From Streptomyces sp. B3I8 (GTDB taxonomy: Bacteria > Actinomycetota > Actinomycetes > Streptomycetales > Streptomycetaceae), in the NCBI RefSeq assembly GCF_030816915.1, contig NZ_JAUSYN010000002.1, positions 5,035,501 through 5,099,500 on the forward strand: a stretch of 64,000 nucleotides of DNA. Reading direction: 5' to 3'. Below are positions 31,147-41,000 of the stretch, piece after piece. Under the pieces are notes generated by a model. The model was not told the DNA's origin. It ran no database searches and saw nothing but the letters and a program-made list of their open reading frames with translations. Each line of letters opens with the position of its first letter. Within the stretch, counting starts at the first letter, position 1. Position numbers and translations under genes: made by a program.

Positions 31147-31728
31147 TTACCGCAGGCGCGCCATCAGCGCGTGCTCGACGAGGGTGATGAGTGTCGACTT
31201 GGCGTCGGCGCGGTGTCGGGCGTCCGTGGTGATGATGGGGGCGTCGGGGCCGATCTGGAGGGCTTCGCGTACTTCTTCGGGGTTGTAGGGCTGCTGGCCG
31301 TCGAAGCCGTTGAGGGCGATGACGAAGGGCAGTCCGGAGTTCTCGAAGTAGTCGACCGCGGGGAAGCAGTCGGCCAGGCGCCGGGTGTCCACGAGCACCA
31401 CCGCGCCGATGGCGCCGCGCACCAGGTCGTCCCACATGAACCAGAACCGGTCCTGGCCCGGGGTGCCGAACAGGTAGAGGATCAGGTCCTGGTCGAGCGT
31501 GATACGTCCGAAGTCCATGGCCACCGTGGTGGTGGTCTTGTCCCCGGTGTGGGTCAGGTCGTCGATCCCCGCCGACGCGGACGTCATGACGGCCTCTGTG
31601 CGCAGCGGGTTGATCTCCGAGACGGCGCCGACGAACGTGGTCTTCCCCACGCCGAAACCGCCCGCCACCACGATTTTCGCGGACGTGGTGGAGCGGGAAG
31701 GCCCTCCGCTAGAGCTTGCGAAGTCCAC
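31147..31728 (-). CDS. cvnD: Conservon 1 small GTPase CvnD
   Basis: A 193-residue Ras-like GTPase, last gene of a cvnABCD conservon. The P-loop is GGFGVGKTT (about 24-32), with switch region residues TTVAMDFGRI, a G3-like FGTPGQDRF and a G4-like ALNGFDG. Conservon GTPases are thought to work with CvnA/B/C as a membrane-associated G-protein-like complex affecting development and antibiotic production. The start is GTG 31728, overlapping cvnC by 20 bp, which implies translational coupling. The gene from codon 20 onward is almost base-for-base identical to cvnD of conservon 2 at 36596. Confidence 0.93.
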   Translation of the reverse strand: MDFASSSGGPSRSTTSAKIVVAGGFGVGKTTFVGAVSEINPLRTEAVMTSASAGIDDLTHTGDKTTTTVAMDFGRITLDQDLILYLFGTPGQDRFWFMWDDLVRGAIGAVVLVDTRRLADCFPAVDYFENSGLPFVIALNGFDGQQPYNPEEVREALQIGPDAPIITTDARHRADAKSTLITLVEHALMARLR

Positions 31729-32278
31729 TGAGCACCCTTTCGAGCAAAGTCACGTCTGGCTGTCCGCCGGCGCTCTCGTCGCCGCCGGGCTGATGAATGG
31801 CGACCAGGCCCGCTTCCGCCAAGTCGGCGACGAGGATCCTGGCCACGCCGAGAGGGATCGTCAGAAGGGCCGAGATCTCGGCGACCGACTTGATCTCACG
31901 GCAAAGCTGGCAGATGCGCTGATGCTCGGGCAACTGACCCTGCATCTGGTGCGGCTGCGCGGTGGTGTGCACCAGCGCCTCGATGGCGAGCTGGTAGCGG
32001 GGCCTGGTGCGGCCGCCCGTCATGGCGTACGGGCGCACCAGTGGGTTCGACGCCCCCGCGGGCGCCGGCTCGGGGGTGCGTCGCTGCGGCTGCACGGGCT
32101 GGATGCGCGGTGCCGAGGGCTGGTCGTACGGCGACGGACCGGGACCCTGCGGCGGGTACGGCGAGCCGTGCCGGGGGGTGGAGGAGAAGTCGTACCGCTG
32201 CCCCGAGCCGTCGCCCTGGCCCTGTGGGGGCCCGTACGACCAGCTGTTCGAAGGCGAACCGCCTGGGGGTGTAGTCAC
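31709..32278 (-). CDS. cvnC: Conservon 1 DUF742 protein CvnC
   Basis: A 189-residue protein. The DUF742 domain is the C-terminal 115 residues (SNPLVRPYAMTGGRTRPRYQ, then ICQLCREIKSVAEISALL and IPLGVARILVADLAE), a winged-helix-like fold conserved in all conservons. The N-terminal 75 residues are a Pro/Gly/Ser-rich tail absent from the conservon 2 copy. Start at GTG 32278 because GGAGGAGAG is directly upstream; the in-frame ATG at 32359 is not supported. It ends inside cvnD and lies about 100 bp after cvnB. Confidence 0.92.
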   Translation of the reverse strand: MTTPPGGSPSNSWSYGPPQGQGDGSGQRYDFSSTPRHGSPYPPQGPGPSPYDQPSAPRIQPVQPQRRTPEPAPAGASNPLVRPYAMTGGRTRPRYQLAIEALVHTTAQPHQMQGQLPEHQRICQLCREIKSVAEISALLTIPLGVARILVADLAEAGLVAIHQPGGDESAGGQPDVTLLERVLSGLRKL

Positions 32279-32376
32279 GTTCTCTCCTCCTCCGACTGTG
32301 CCGGGCACCCGAAACTCGTGGAAGCCGCGTCCCGAAACCTTACGGCGCCGGAACGCCACGACGCACGGTCCGCTGG

Positions 32377-32799
32377 TCAGTTGAGAAGGCTCCCCTGGAG
32401 CTCCGCGCGGAGATCCGGTGTCAGAACCGTACCGGCACGGTCGACCAGAAGGGCCATCTCGTACCCGATGAGACCGATGTCCGCCTCAGGGTGTGCGAGA
32501 ACCGCGAGGGAGGAGCCGTCGGAGATGGACATGAGGAACAGGAATCCCCGCTCCATCTCCACAACCGTCTGATTCACGCTGCCGCCCTCGAAAATGCGCG
32601 AGGCACCCGCGGTCAGCGAAGTCAGCCCCGAGGCGACGGCCGCCAGCTGGTCGGCGCGGTCGCGGGGGAAACCTTCGGACATCGCCAGAAGGAGTCCGTC
32701 GGCGGAGACCACCACGGTGTGGGACACCCCCGGGGTGTTGTCCACGAAGTTGGTGATCAACCAGTTCAGGTTCTGTGCCGCCTGGCTCATCGGGCTCAC
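32377..32799 (-). CDS. cvnB: Conservon 1 roadblock/LC7 protein CvnB
   Basis: A 140-residue roadblock/LC7 protein (MglB-like), a dimeric partner that modulates the small GTPase of the same operon. Features are NLNWLITNFVDNTPGVSHTVVVSADGLLLAMS and the EMERGFLFLMSISDGSSLAVLA strand pair. The start is GTG 32799, two bases after the cvnA stop and 7 after AGGAG; ATG 32790 is an alternative. Its sequence is more than 90% identical in protein to the conservon 2 copy. Confidence 0.93.
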   Translation of the reverse strand: MSPMSQAAQNLNWLITNFVDNTPGVSHTVVVSADGLLLAMSEGFPRDRADQLAAVASGLTSLTAGASRIFEGGSVNQTVVEMERGFLFLMSISDGSSLAVLAHPEADIGLIGYEMALLVDRAGTVLTPDLRAELQGSLLN

Positions 32800-32800
32800 A

Positions 32801-35800
32801 CTAACGCTCCTGGTTGTAGGTGCTGTCAGGGCCACTGTGCTCATTCCTTGTGGCCTGGCCGTTCTTGTCACTTCCTGCGCTGCGTCCCCGCTGGACGCCC
32901 CGGCGCAGGTTGCTCAGCCTGCCCCGCACGTCCTCGGGGGCGCGGGAGACCTGTGGGCCCCCCTGCTCGGTGGGTTCCGCGGCGCCCTCCATGAGGTTCG
33001 CCTTGGGGACCCGGCGCGGCAACCCGGAGGCGGTCACGCCGCCCGCCTTGGGCTTACGGAGCTGGGAGGCGTGCTGCCAGCGCTCGTCGTTGGCCGAGCG
33101 CCAGTCGCCGCCCGGTTCCACCGGCGCCGCCGGAGGTTCGGGTGCCGCCGTCCGCTGTCGCGCCCCGGCGCCGTTCACACCGGCCGCGGGGCTACCGCGG
33201 CGGGGCAGTCCGGCGTCGGTCAGCTGAGGGCCGACGGCGGGGGCCGGCCCCGGACGGTCGAAGCCTACGCGGTCGGACTCGCCCACGTCAGCGGCCTGCG
33301 AGGATTCCGTTTCCGGAGCGTACTCGGAGCGATATCCGCCCGGGTACTCCTCCTGCTGCGGCCAGTCCTCCTGGTAGGCCCCGGTGTCGAGTCCCGAACG
33401 GGTGTCCGGGGCCGCGGGTCCGGCCGGTGCCTGCGCGTCCTGGGCGGGCTCCGCATACCCCGACTCGGGGTAGCCGCCGGTCGCCGGGAAGTCCCCGCCG
33501 CCGCCGGGCGCCGAGTCCGGCGCGAAGTACGTCTCGCCGTACGCGGGCTGCTGCGGCTGCTCGTACGCACCCTGGCGGTCGTATCCCGGCTGCGGCTGGT
33601 CGTAGCCCGTGGCCGGGTCGGCGTAGCCCTGCCCCGTCCCGTACGCCGTCGGCGTCTGTGGGTAGCCGGCCGCCTGGCCGTCCTGGCCGCCCTGCCCGTC
33701 GTCGTAGGCGGACTGCTGCTGGGCCTCGTACTGCGCGGCGAAGTCGTCCGGGTACGGCTGCCGTGCCTGGGCGGGCTCGGAGCCGTCCGCCGTGGGCTCG
33801 GTCTGGGCCTGCGCCTCCAGCGCGGCCCGGCGTTCGCCGCGGGCCAGGGAGCGGCCCACCGGGTCCAGGTCGCGGAGGTCGTCCGGCCCCCCGTCGTAAC
33901 GGCTGTCGTCGAAGCCCAGCTCGGCGGCGGTGCGCAGGGGCGGGCCCGCGAAGCTCTCGCCGGGGAAGGGCTGCTCGGGGATGAGCTGGGAGACCGTGAA
34001 CTCGTCGCCGACCGGGTGCCCGGCCTCGCCACCGCCGCCGTGCGTGATCGCGTCCGGCAGCATGACCAGCGAGGTGGTGCCGGCCTGCTCGCCGGAGGGG
34101 CGGAGCTGGACCCGGATGCCGTGCCTGTCGGCCAGCCGGCCGACCACGAACAGGCCCATGCGCTGGGAGATCGCCACGTCCACGGTGGGCGGGTTGGCCA
34201 GCTTGTGGTTGATGTCGGCGAAGTCCTCGGCGGTCAGACCGATGCCCTTGTCGTGGATCTCGGTCATGATCCGGCCGTCGGGCAGCCTGGTCGCGGTCAC
34301 CCGGACCTTGGTCTGCGGGGAGGAGAACGTGGTGGCGTTCTCCAGCAGCTCGGCGAGCAGGTGCACGAGGTCGGTCACCGCGCGACCGTGGATCTCGGCC
34401 TCGGGGACGCCGGACAGCTCGATGCGCTCGTACTGTTCCACCTCCGAGGAGGCCGCGCGCAGCACGTCGACCAGCGGGACCGGCTGGTCCCAGCGGCGGC
34501 CGGGCTCCTCACCGGCGAGGACGAGGAGGTTCTCGCCGTTGCGCCGCATACGGGTGGCCAGGTGGTCCAGCCGGAAGAGGGCCTCCAGCTGGTCGGGGTC
34601 GGCCTCGTTGTTCTCCAGGTCGGTGATCAGGGTCAACTGGCCCTCGATCAGCGACTGGTTGCGGCGCGAGAGGTTGGTGAAGATCGCGTTGATGTTGCCC
34701 CGCAGCAGGGCCTGCTCGGCGGCGAGCCGCACGGCCTCGCGGTGCACCTGGTCGAAGGCGCGGGCGACCTCGCCGATCTCGTCCGTGGTGGCGATCGGGA
34801 TGGGCGCGACCCGGGTGTCGACCCGGCCGGGATCGGTCCGCGAGAGCTGGTCGACCAGCATCGGCAGCCGCTGCTCGGCCACGCTGAACGCGGCGTTGCG
34901 CAGCCGGCGCATCGAGCGGCTCATCTGCCGGGCCATGAGCCCGGCCAGCAGGAACGCGGCCAGGAGGGCGACGACCACGATGCCGCCGGTGAGGAACGCG
35001 GACTGCTTGGCGTCGTCCGCGATGGCGGAGGCGTCCGACACCGCGTTGTCGGTGAGGTCCGACTCGATCTTGCGGTAGGCGTCGTAGCGGAGGGTGTTGG
35101 CCCCCCACCAGTTCTCCGCGGTGATGCCCTTGCCGGCGAGCCGGGCGCGGGCCGTCTGGTCGGTGGAGGGCAGCGTGGCCAGCGCCGACACCATCTTGGT
35201 GGGGTCGGCGGGCGGCGGGACGTACGTCTCGCCCTTGGCCTGCGCGGCTTCGGCGGCCTTCCTGGCCTGCTCCTGCCCGTCCCGCTTCATCTGCTTCTTC
35301 GCGGCGGCCAGCTTCGCGGCGTCCTGCTCGGTGCCGCCGCCGATGTACTCCTCGACGGCGATGTTCTCGAGGTAGGCGTACGAGGACAGCGCCACCCGCT
35401 GCTTGCCCAGGCTGTCCTCGGAGGTGCCCGGCTTGAGGAGCAGATGGGTGCCGATGGAACGCTCCAGCGAGAGCGCCGCCTTGGTCAGCGAGATCGCGTA
35501 GACGGTACGGCCGTAACTGGTGATGTTGCCGGTGCCCAGGCCGAGCTCGTTGGCGAACTCCATCAGCGGGTGCGCGACCTCGACGTAGCCCTCCTCCGTC
35601 TGCACGCCGGTGAGCTTCGGGGTGTACGCGGCCTGGCGCAGCGGGACGAGCCCGGTCTCGGACTTGCGGAAGATGGCGAGCCGGCGCTCCAGGCCCGGCT
35701 TGTGCGGCATGTCCTTGGCCGCCCGGTCGAAGGCGTCGGCGGCCTGGTCCGTGTTGGCGCGGACCTGGACGACGGTGGCGTCCTTGGCGCCCTTGCCCTG

Positions 35801-36145
35801 CAGCAGGGGAGCGGCGGAGACGTCCCGTTCCTGGTAGAGGGCGTCGGCGTAGGTGAGGGAGGCGCGCACCAGCCGTGCGGTGCTCTCGGCGTCCCGGGCC
35901 TCGTTCCAGGTGTCGATCGAGTTCTTCACCTGGAAGCCGCCCATGACCAGGCCGACACCCACAGGTATGAGCAGGATCGCGTTCAGCCGGGTGGGCACCC
36001 GCCAGTTCCGGGGGGAGAGACGGCCACCGGACTTGGGCGGCGCCGCGGAATCCGCTCCGGAAGCCTGTGCGGACGCCGCACCGCGCGGCGGCGGGGTGAA
36101 GTTGCCCCGTGCCGACGGCTCGGGACCGTTCTTGCTTCGCCTCAC
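32801..36145 (-). CDS. cvnA: Conservon 1 sensor-kinase-like membrane protein CvnA
   Basis: A 1114-residue histidine-kinase-like protein. The N-terminal 55 residues are disordered, then a membrane helix (about 56-75), a helical NIT-type extracellular sensor (about 80-380), a second helix (about 385-406), HAMP/coiled coil, and a HATPase_c domain (N-box HLLAELLENATTFSSP near 602, G-box EIHDKGIGL). The usual HisKA phosphoacceptor helix is not evident; conservon kinases are atypical in this respect. The C-terminal 380 residues are Pro/Gln/Tyr/Gly-rich and disordered. The start is GTG 36145, after AGAGG about 11 bases upstream; the longer frame to 36475 lacks coding bias. It is the first gene of cvnABCD. 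Confidence 0.9.
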   Translation of the reverse strand: MRRSKNGPEPSARGNFTPPPRGAASAQASGADSAAPPKSGGRLSPRNWRVPTRLNAILLIPVGVGLVMGGFQVKNSIDTWNEARDAESTARLVRASLTYADALYQERDVSAAPLLQGKGAKDATVVQVRANTDQAADAFDRAAKDMPHKPGLERRLAIFRKSETGLVPLRQAAYTPKLTGVQTEEGYVEVAHPLMEFANELGLGTGNITSYGRTVYAISLTKAALSLERSIGTHLLLKPGTSEDSLGKQRVALSSYAYLENIAVEEYIGGGTEQDAAKLAAAKKQMKRDGQEQARKAAEAAQAKGETYVPPPADPTKMVSALATLPSTDQTARARLAGKGITAENWWGANTLRYDAYRKIESDLTDNAVSDASAIADDAKQSAFLTGGIVVVALLAAFLLAGLMARQMSRSMRRLRNAAFSVAEQRLPMLVDQLSRTDPGRVDTRVAPIPIATTDEIGEVARAFDQVHREAVRLAAEQALLRGNINAIFTNLSRRNQSLIEGQLTLITDLENNEADPDQLEALFRLDHLATRMRRNGENLLVLAGEEPGRRWDQPVPLVDVLRAASSEVEQYERIELSGVPEAEIHGRAVTDLVHLLAELLENATTFSSPQTKVRVTATRLPDGRIMTEIHDKGIGLTAEDFADINHKLANPPTVDVAISQRMGLFVVGRLADRHGIRVQLRPSGEQAGTTSLVMLPDAITHGGGGEAGHPVGDEFTVSQLIPEQPFPGESFAGPPLRTAAELGFDDSRYDGGPDDLRDLDPVGRSLARGERRAALEAQAQTEPTADGSEPAQARQPYPDDFAAQYEAQQQSAYDDGQGGQDGQAAGYPQTPTAYGTGQGYADPATGYDQPQPGYDRQGAYEQPQQPAYGETYFAPDSAPGGGGDFPATGGYPESGYAEPAQDAQAPAGPAAPDTRSGLDTGAYQEDWPQQEEYPGGYRSEYAPETESSQAADVGESDRVGFDRPGPAPAVGPQLTDAGLPRRGSPAAGVNGAGARQRTAAPEPPAAPVEPGGDWRSANDERWQHASQLRKPKAGGVTASGLPRRVPKANLMEGAAEPTEQGGPQVSRAPEDVRGRLSNLRRGVQRGRSAGSDKNGQATRNEHSGPDSTYNQER

Positions 36146-36357
36146 TCGACCAACAACCTCTCGGCGACGGCACCGACGTCGTGCCGCGGTGTCTCCGGAG
36201 CCCTGTCGATGACCTGTATCTCGACCTGCACGGACCTGTACGTCCTTGACTACTGGGCAGTTCAGGCATTCCAGCACGCGGACCTCTGGTCTTCCAAACA
36301 TCGGAAAGCAACGATTCCGAGGGATGTAAGGCCCAGATAAAACGGTCATAAAGAGCG

Positions 36358-36379
36358 AGCCCCGCCAAAAGACGGGGCT
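36358..36379 (-). terminator. Terminator between the two conservons
   Basis: AGCCCCG / CGGGGCT stem with loop of 8, preceded and followed by T/A-rich bases in both directions. It closes the conservon 2 operon upstream of the conservon 1 promoter. Nothing else was found in 36146-36595. Confidence 0.6.
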
Positions 36380-36595
36380 TTCGTGCGCGCAGGGGCACCG
36401 AGCGACCGCGACGCGTGTCGGCGCAGGCCGATTTCTACGTCGAAACGTTATGAACAGCGGGGCCGACCGTGTCAAACACCACAGCCGGCTCCGCCGCTTC
36501 TACGTCGAGGTGTACGACAAGTGCCGTACGACGTGAGTGACCCACGTGCTCCGTTCGTCCGTGTCGACTACCTCGGTCGCGTCAGTCGCTCGCGG

Positions 36596-37171
36596 TTACC
36601 GCAGGCGCGCCATGAGCGCGTGCTCGACGAGGGTGATGAGTGTCGACTTGGCGTCGGCGCGGTGTCGGGCGTCCGTGGTGATGATGGGGGCGTCGGGGCC
36701 GATCTGGAGGGCTTCGCGTACTTCTTCGGGGTTGTAGGGCTGCTGGCCGTCGAAGCCGTTGAGGGCGATGACGAAGGGCAGCCCGGAGTTCTCGAAGTAG
36801 TCGACCGCGGGGAAGCAGTCGGCCAGGCGCCGGGTGTCCACGAGCACCACCGCGCCGATGGCGCCGCGCACCAGGTCGTCCCACATGAACCAGAACCGGT
36901 CCTGGCCCGGGGTGCCGAACAGGTAGAGGATCAGGTCCTGGTCGAGCGTGATACGTCCGAAGTCCATGGCCACCGTGGTGGTGGTCTTGTCCCCGGTGTG
37001 GGTCAGGTCGTCGATCCCCGCCGACGCGGAGGTCATGACGGCCTCCGTGCGCAGCGGGTTGATCTCGGAGACGGCGCCGACGAACGTGGTCTTCCCCACG
37101 CCGAAACCGCCCGCCACCACGATCTTGGCGGAGGTCGTCGCGCGACCCCCGTCAGAGCTTGCGAAGTCCAC
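36596..37171 (-). CDS. cvnD: Conservon 2 small GTPase CvnD
   Basis: A 191-residue GTPase, identical in protein to conservon 1 CvnD except for the first about 18 residues (MDFASSDGGRATTS). P-loop GGFGVGKTT, FGTPGQDRF and ALNGFDG are present. The start GTG 37171 overlaps cvnC by 20 bp. Base-level identity to 31147-31665 is about 99%, far above that of the flanking cvnC genes, which suggests gene conversion rather than simple descent. Confidence 0.93.
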   Translation of the reverse strand: MDFASSDGGRATTSAKIVVAGGFGVGKTTFVGAVSEINPLRTEAVMTSASAGIDDLTHTGDKTTTTVAMDFGRITLDQDLILYLFGTPGQDRFWFMWDDLVRGAIGAVVLVDTRRLADCFPAVDYFENSGLPFVIALNGFDGQQPYNPEEVREALQIGPDAPIITTDARHRADAKSTLITLVEHALMARLR

Positions 37172-37550
37172 TGAGCACCCTTTCGAGCAGCGTCACGTCC
37201 GGAGCGCCACCGGCGTTCTCGTCGCCACCGGGCTGGTGGATCGCGACAAGACCGGCCTCGGCGAGGTCCGCGACAAGAATCCGAGCAACACCCAGCGGCA
37301 TGGAAAGCAGCGCCGAGACCTCCGCGACCGACTTCACCTCACGGCAGAGGTGGCAGATCCGCTGATGCTCCGGCAGCAGCCCCATGAGCTGCGCCGGGTC
37401 GGCCGTCGTGCTGATGAGCGCCTCGATGGCCAGCTGGTAACGCGGCCGCGTCCGGCCGCCGGTCATCGCGTACGGACGTACCAGCGGCTGGTCGCCCTCG
37501 TCCCCGTACGGCTCGGCGTACGGATCATGAGAGGCGGTGGGCGGGGTCAT
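37152..37550 (-). CDS. cvnC: Conservon 2 DUF742 protein CvnC
   Basis: A 132-residue DUF742 protein (QPLVRPYAMTGGRTRPRYQ, ICHLCREVKSVAEVSALL, MPLGVARILVADLAEAGLVA). It is shorter than the conservon 1 copy because the Pro-rich N-terminal tail is only about 20 residues (MTPPTASHDPYAEPYGDEGD). ATG 37550 has GGAGG immediately upstream. It overlaps cvnD. Confidence 0.92.
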   Translation of the reverse strand: MTPPTASHDPYAEPYGDEGDQPLVRPYAMTGGRTRPRYQLAIEALISTTADPAQLMGLLPEHQRICHLCREVKSVAEVSALLSMPLGVARILVADLAEAGLVAIHQPGGDENAGGAPDVTLLERVLSGLRKL

Positions 37551-37660
37551 GGATCCTCCGGGCGGGACAGCAGGTCGGTCGGTCTTGCCGTCTGACGGGG
37601 CCGGTGGGGGGATTGTGGCGGCCGGACGGTGATTTGGTGAGGTGGGTGGTACCGGGCCGA

Positions 37661-38083
37661 TCAGTGGAGCAGACTGCCTTGGAGCTCGGCGCGCAGGTCC
37701 GGTGTGAGCACCGCGCCCGCACGGTCGACCAGTAGCGCCATCTCGTAGCCGACGAGACCGATGTCGCACTCGGGGTGGGCGAGCACGGCCAGGGACGAGC
37801 CGTCGGAGATGGACATGAGGAAGAGGAAGCCGCGTTCCATCTCCACGACCGTCTGCGCCACGTTGCCGCCCTCGAAGATCCGGGAGGCCCCGGCCGTCAG
37901 CGACGTGAGACCGGACGCGACGGCCGCGAGCTGATCCGCGCGATCCCGCGGAAACCCTTCGGACATCGCCAGAAGGAGTCCGTCGGCGGACACGACGACG
38001 GTGTGGGACACCCCGGGGGTGTTGTCCACGAAGTTGGTGATCAACCAGTTGAGGTTCTGTGCCGCCTGGCTCATCGGGCTCAA
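37661..38083 (-). CDS. cvnB: Conservon 2 roadblock/LC7 protein CvnB
   Basis: A 140-residue roadblock/LC7 protein like the conservon 1 copy, with SQAAQNLNWLITNFVDNTPG and MERGFLFLMSISDGSSLAVL. The start is probably TTG 38083, directly abutting the cvnA stop and 6 bases after AGGAG; the position equals the GTG used in conservon 1. ATG 38074 is the alternative. Confidence 0.92.
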   Translation of the reverse strand: MSPMSQAAQNLNWLITNFVDNTPGVSHTVVVSADGLLLAMSEGFPRDRADQLAAVASGLTSLTAGASRIFEGGNVAQTVVEMERGFLFLMSISDGSSLAVLAHPECDIGLVGYEMALLVDRAGAVLTPDLRAELQGSLLH

Positions 38084-41000
38084 CTAACGCTCCTGCTGGT
38101 GAGTGGGGCTGGGGAAGCTGCCGGTCTGGCCGCTACCGGGAGGACCGGCCTGACGACCCTGGGCGATGCCCCGTCGGAGATTGGTCAGCCGGCCGCGTAC
38201 GTCATCTGGCGCACGCGAGACCTGCGGACCGGTTTGGTGCTGTTGCTGCTGTGCCGTACCCGGAACCAGATTGGCGCGCGGCACCCGTCGCGGCAGACCG
38301 GAGGTGGTGACACCACCGGATGCCGGCTGCCGTACGCGTTCCGCCTGCCGGACCAGGTCGTCGTTGGGCGAGCTGCGCCAGGCCGCCTCGGCCGGACGCC
38401 GCTCGGGAGCGGGCTGGGGAGTGTGCGCGGGAGCAGGCGTCCGGGCCGCCGCCGACCGGGGTGCCGGGGCGGGCACCTGCTGCTGCGGTTCGTCGGCGCG
38501 GCCCGCGCCGTGGAACCAGTTGGTCTCGAGGTTGTCGTACAGCGGGGTCCGCCCGTCGCCCGGCCCGGAGGCCGGGGGCAGCGCCTCCGGCTCGCGGTGC
38601 ACCGGACGCTGCGGGGCGGGCGGCCGGGGCGCGCCGAAGTCGGCGGCGCCGCCGTTCACCTGCGGCCGCTCGAACTGGCCGGTGGAGGAGGGATCCTGCG
38701 CGGCGTAGCCCTGCGCCGGGAACTGGCCGGTGGACGAGGGGTCCTGGGCGGCGTAGCCCTGCGGGGCGTACTGGCCGTTGTCCCGGCCCTGGCCCCGGTT
38801 CTGTCCCTGGCCGGCGGCCGGGAACTGCCCGGTGTCGTGGGCCTGGTGCGGGGCGGCGTACTGGCCGTTGTCCTGGCCGTGGCGCTGTGGGGCGTACTGG
38901 CCGGTGTCCTGGCCGCGCTGCGGGGCGTACTGGCCGTTGTCCTGGCCCGGGTAGGAGGCCGGGCCGCCCGCCCGGTCCGGGCGCGGGGCGCCCGGCTGCG
39001 CGGCGTTGTACGGGTAACCGTCCTGCTGCGAGCCGTTGTGCTGAAGGCCGTTGTGCTGGGGCGCGTTGTGGTGAGGCGCGTTCTGCTGCGGGGCGCCGAA
39101 CACGTCCGGGCGGACGTACGCTCCGGTGTCCTGCCGGCCGCCCGTGTCCCTGCGCGGGAACTCCCCGCCAGGGGCGGAGTAGTCGCCGCCGGTGTTCTGG
39201 TTCGTGACGTTCGTGGCCCGGTCGTCGAGCCGGCTGTTCAGCCGGTCGTCGAACCCGTCGTACGACGGGGCGCCGACCTGGGGGATCTCGGCGGTCGAGC
39301 CCGGCCCCTGCCGGTCGTCGATGCGCGGCATCCGGGAGGTCGACGACAGGGCGTCCGGCTCCTCGTGGCCGCGCGGGGCGTCCAGCGAGGGGCGCGGCGT
39401 CGGCTGCGCGTTCTCGTCGCCCCAACTGGGCGTACGCGGCTGCGGGTTGCCGCCGGGCAGCTCCGCGCGGGGGCCGCCGCGGCCGGGCAGCAGCGGCCTG
39501 CGCCGGCCACCGGAGCCCTTCGGCCGCCGCTCCTGCGGGGCCTGGCCGGACTGCCCGGAAGCCTCGGCCGCGGGGCGGGCGTCGGCCCCGTCCCGACGCG
39601 GCGTGCCGGAGTCCTGGAAGGCCTGGGCCGCCTGCATCCCCTGCGGGGCGCCGGGCGCCCCCTGGCCGTAGCCGCCGCCCGCGCCCGCCGGGGCCGGACG
39701 ACCCTGCGGGGCGCCGGACGAACCGGGCTCGAAGGCGTTCTGCTCGAACAGTGAGGGGGCACCGCCGCCCTGCTGACCCCGGGCACCGCCCGGTCCGCCC
39801 GGCCGGCCGCCCTGGCCCGCACCCGGCAGTGCCACCCGCGGACCCTGGCCCGCGCCGACCTGCCCGCGCTGAGGGGCCCCGCCGAGCAGACCGCCGCCCG
39901 CGGAGTCGCCGCCCTGCGGGCCGCCGTTCTGCGGGCCGCCGTTCTGGCGCCGGGCCGCGGCCGCGCCGGCCGCGGCGGCGGCCGCCGCCGGACCACCGGT
40001 GGGGCCGCCCTGGCCGGGCTTGCCCTGCGGCTTCTTGCCGCCCTGGGCGACGTCGACGGGGAGCATGACCAGCGCCGTCGTACCGCCGGAGTCCGACGGG
40101 CGGAGCTGGATGCGGATGCCGTGGCGCTGGGAGAGCCGGCCGACCACGAACAGACCCATGCGGCGGGAGACGGAGACGTCCACGGTGGGCGGCGAGGCGA
40201 GCCGCTCGTTGATCGCCGCGAGGTCCTCGGGGGAGAGACCGATGCCGGTGTCATGGATCTCGATCAGCACGCGGCCGTCGGGCAGCGCGTGACCGGTGAC
40301 CTTCACCTTGGTCTGCGGGGAGGAGAACGATGTCGCGTTCTCCAGCAGCTCGGCGAGCAGGTGGACGAGGTCGTTGACCACGCGGCCGGCGACCTCGGTC
40401 GTCGGCACCGCGGCCAGTTCGATGCGCTCGTACTGCTCCACCTCGGACGCGGCGGCGCGGAGCACGTCGACCAGCGGGACCGGGCGGGTCCACCGGCGGC
40501 CCGGCTCCTCGCCCGCGAGGACCAGGAGGTTCTCGCCGTTCCGGCGCATACGGGTCGCGAGGTGGTCGAGCTTGAACAGCGAGGAGAGCTGGTCCGGGTC
40601 GGCCTCGCGGGACTCCAGTTCGGAGATGAGCGAGAGCTGACGCTGGATCAGACCCTGCGACCGGCGCGAGAGGTTGGTGAACATCGCGTTGACGTTGCCC
40701 CGCAGCAGGGCCTGCTCGGCGGCGAGCCGGACGGCCTCGCGGTGCACGTGGTCGAAGGCCGCGGCCACCTGGCCGATCTCGTCCCGGGAGTGCACACCGA
40801 CCGACTCCACGGACGTGTCGACGTCCTGCGGGTCGGACTCGGAGAGCTGCTGCACCAGCTCGGGCAGCCGGTCCTGGGCGACCTTGGTGGCGGTCTCCTG
40901 CAGCCGGCGCAGCGAGCGGATCATGGACCGGGCCACGATGAAGGCGCCGACCAGCGAGACACCGAGGACGAGCAGGATCAGCGCACCGGAGAGGATCGCT

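Noticed and set aside
32594..36340. 1248-codon open frame on the plus strand across conservon 1
   Set aside because: Antisense shadow of cvnA and cvnB, whose domains are unambiguous on the minus strand.
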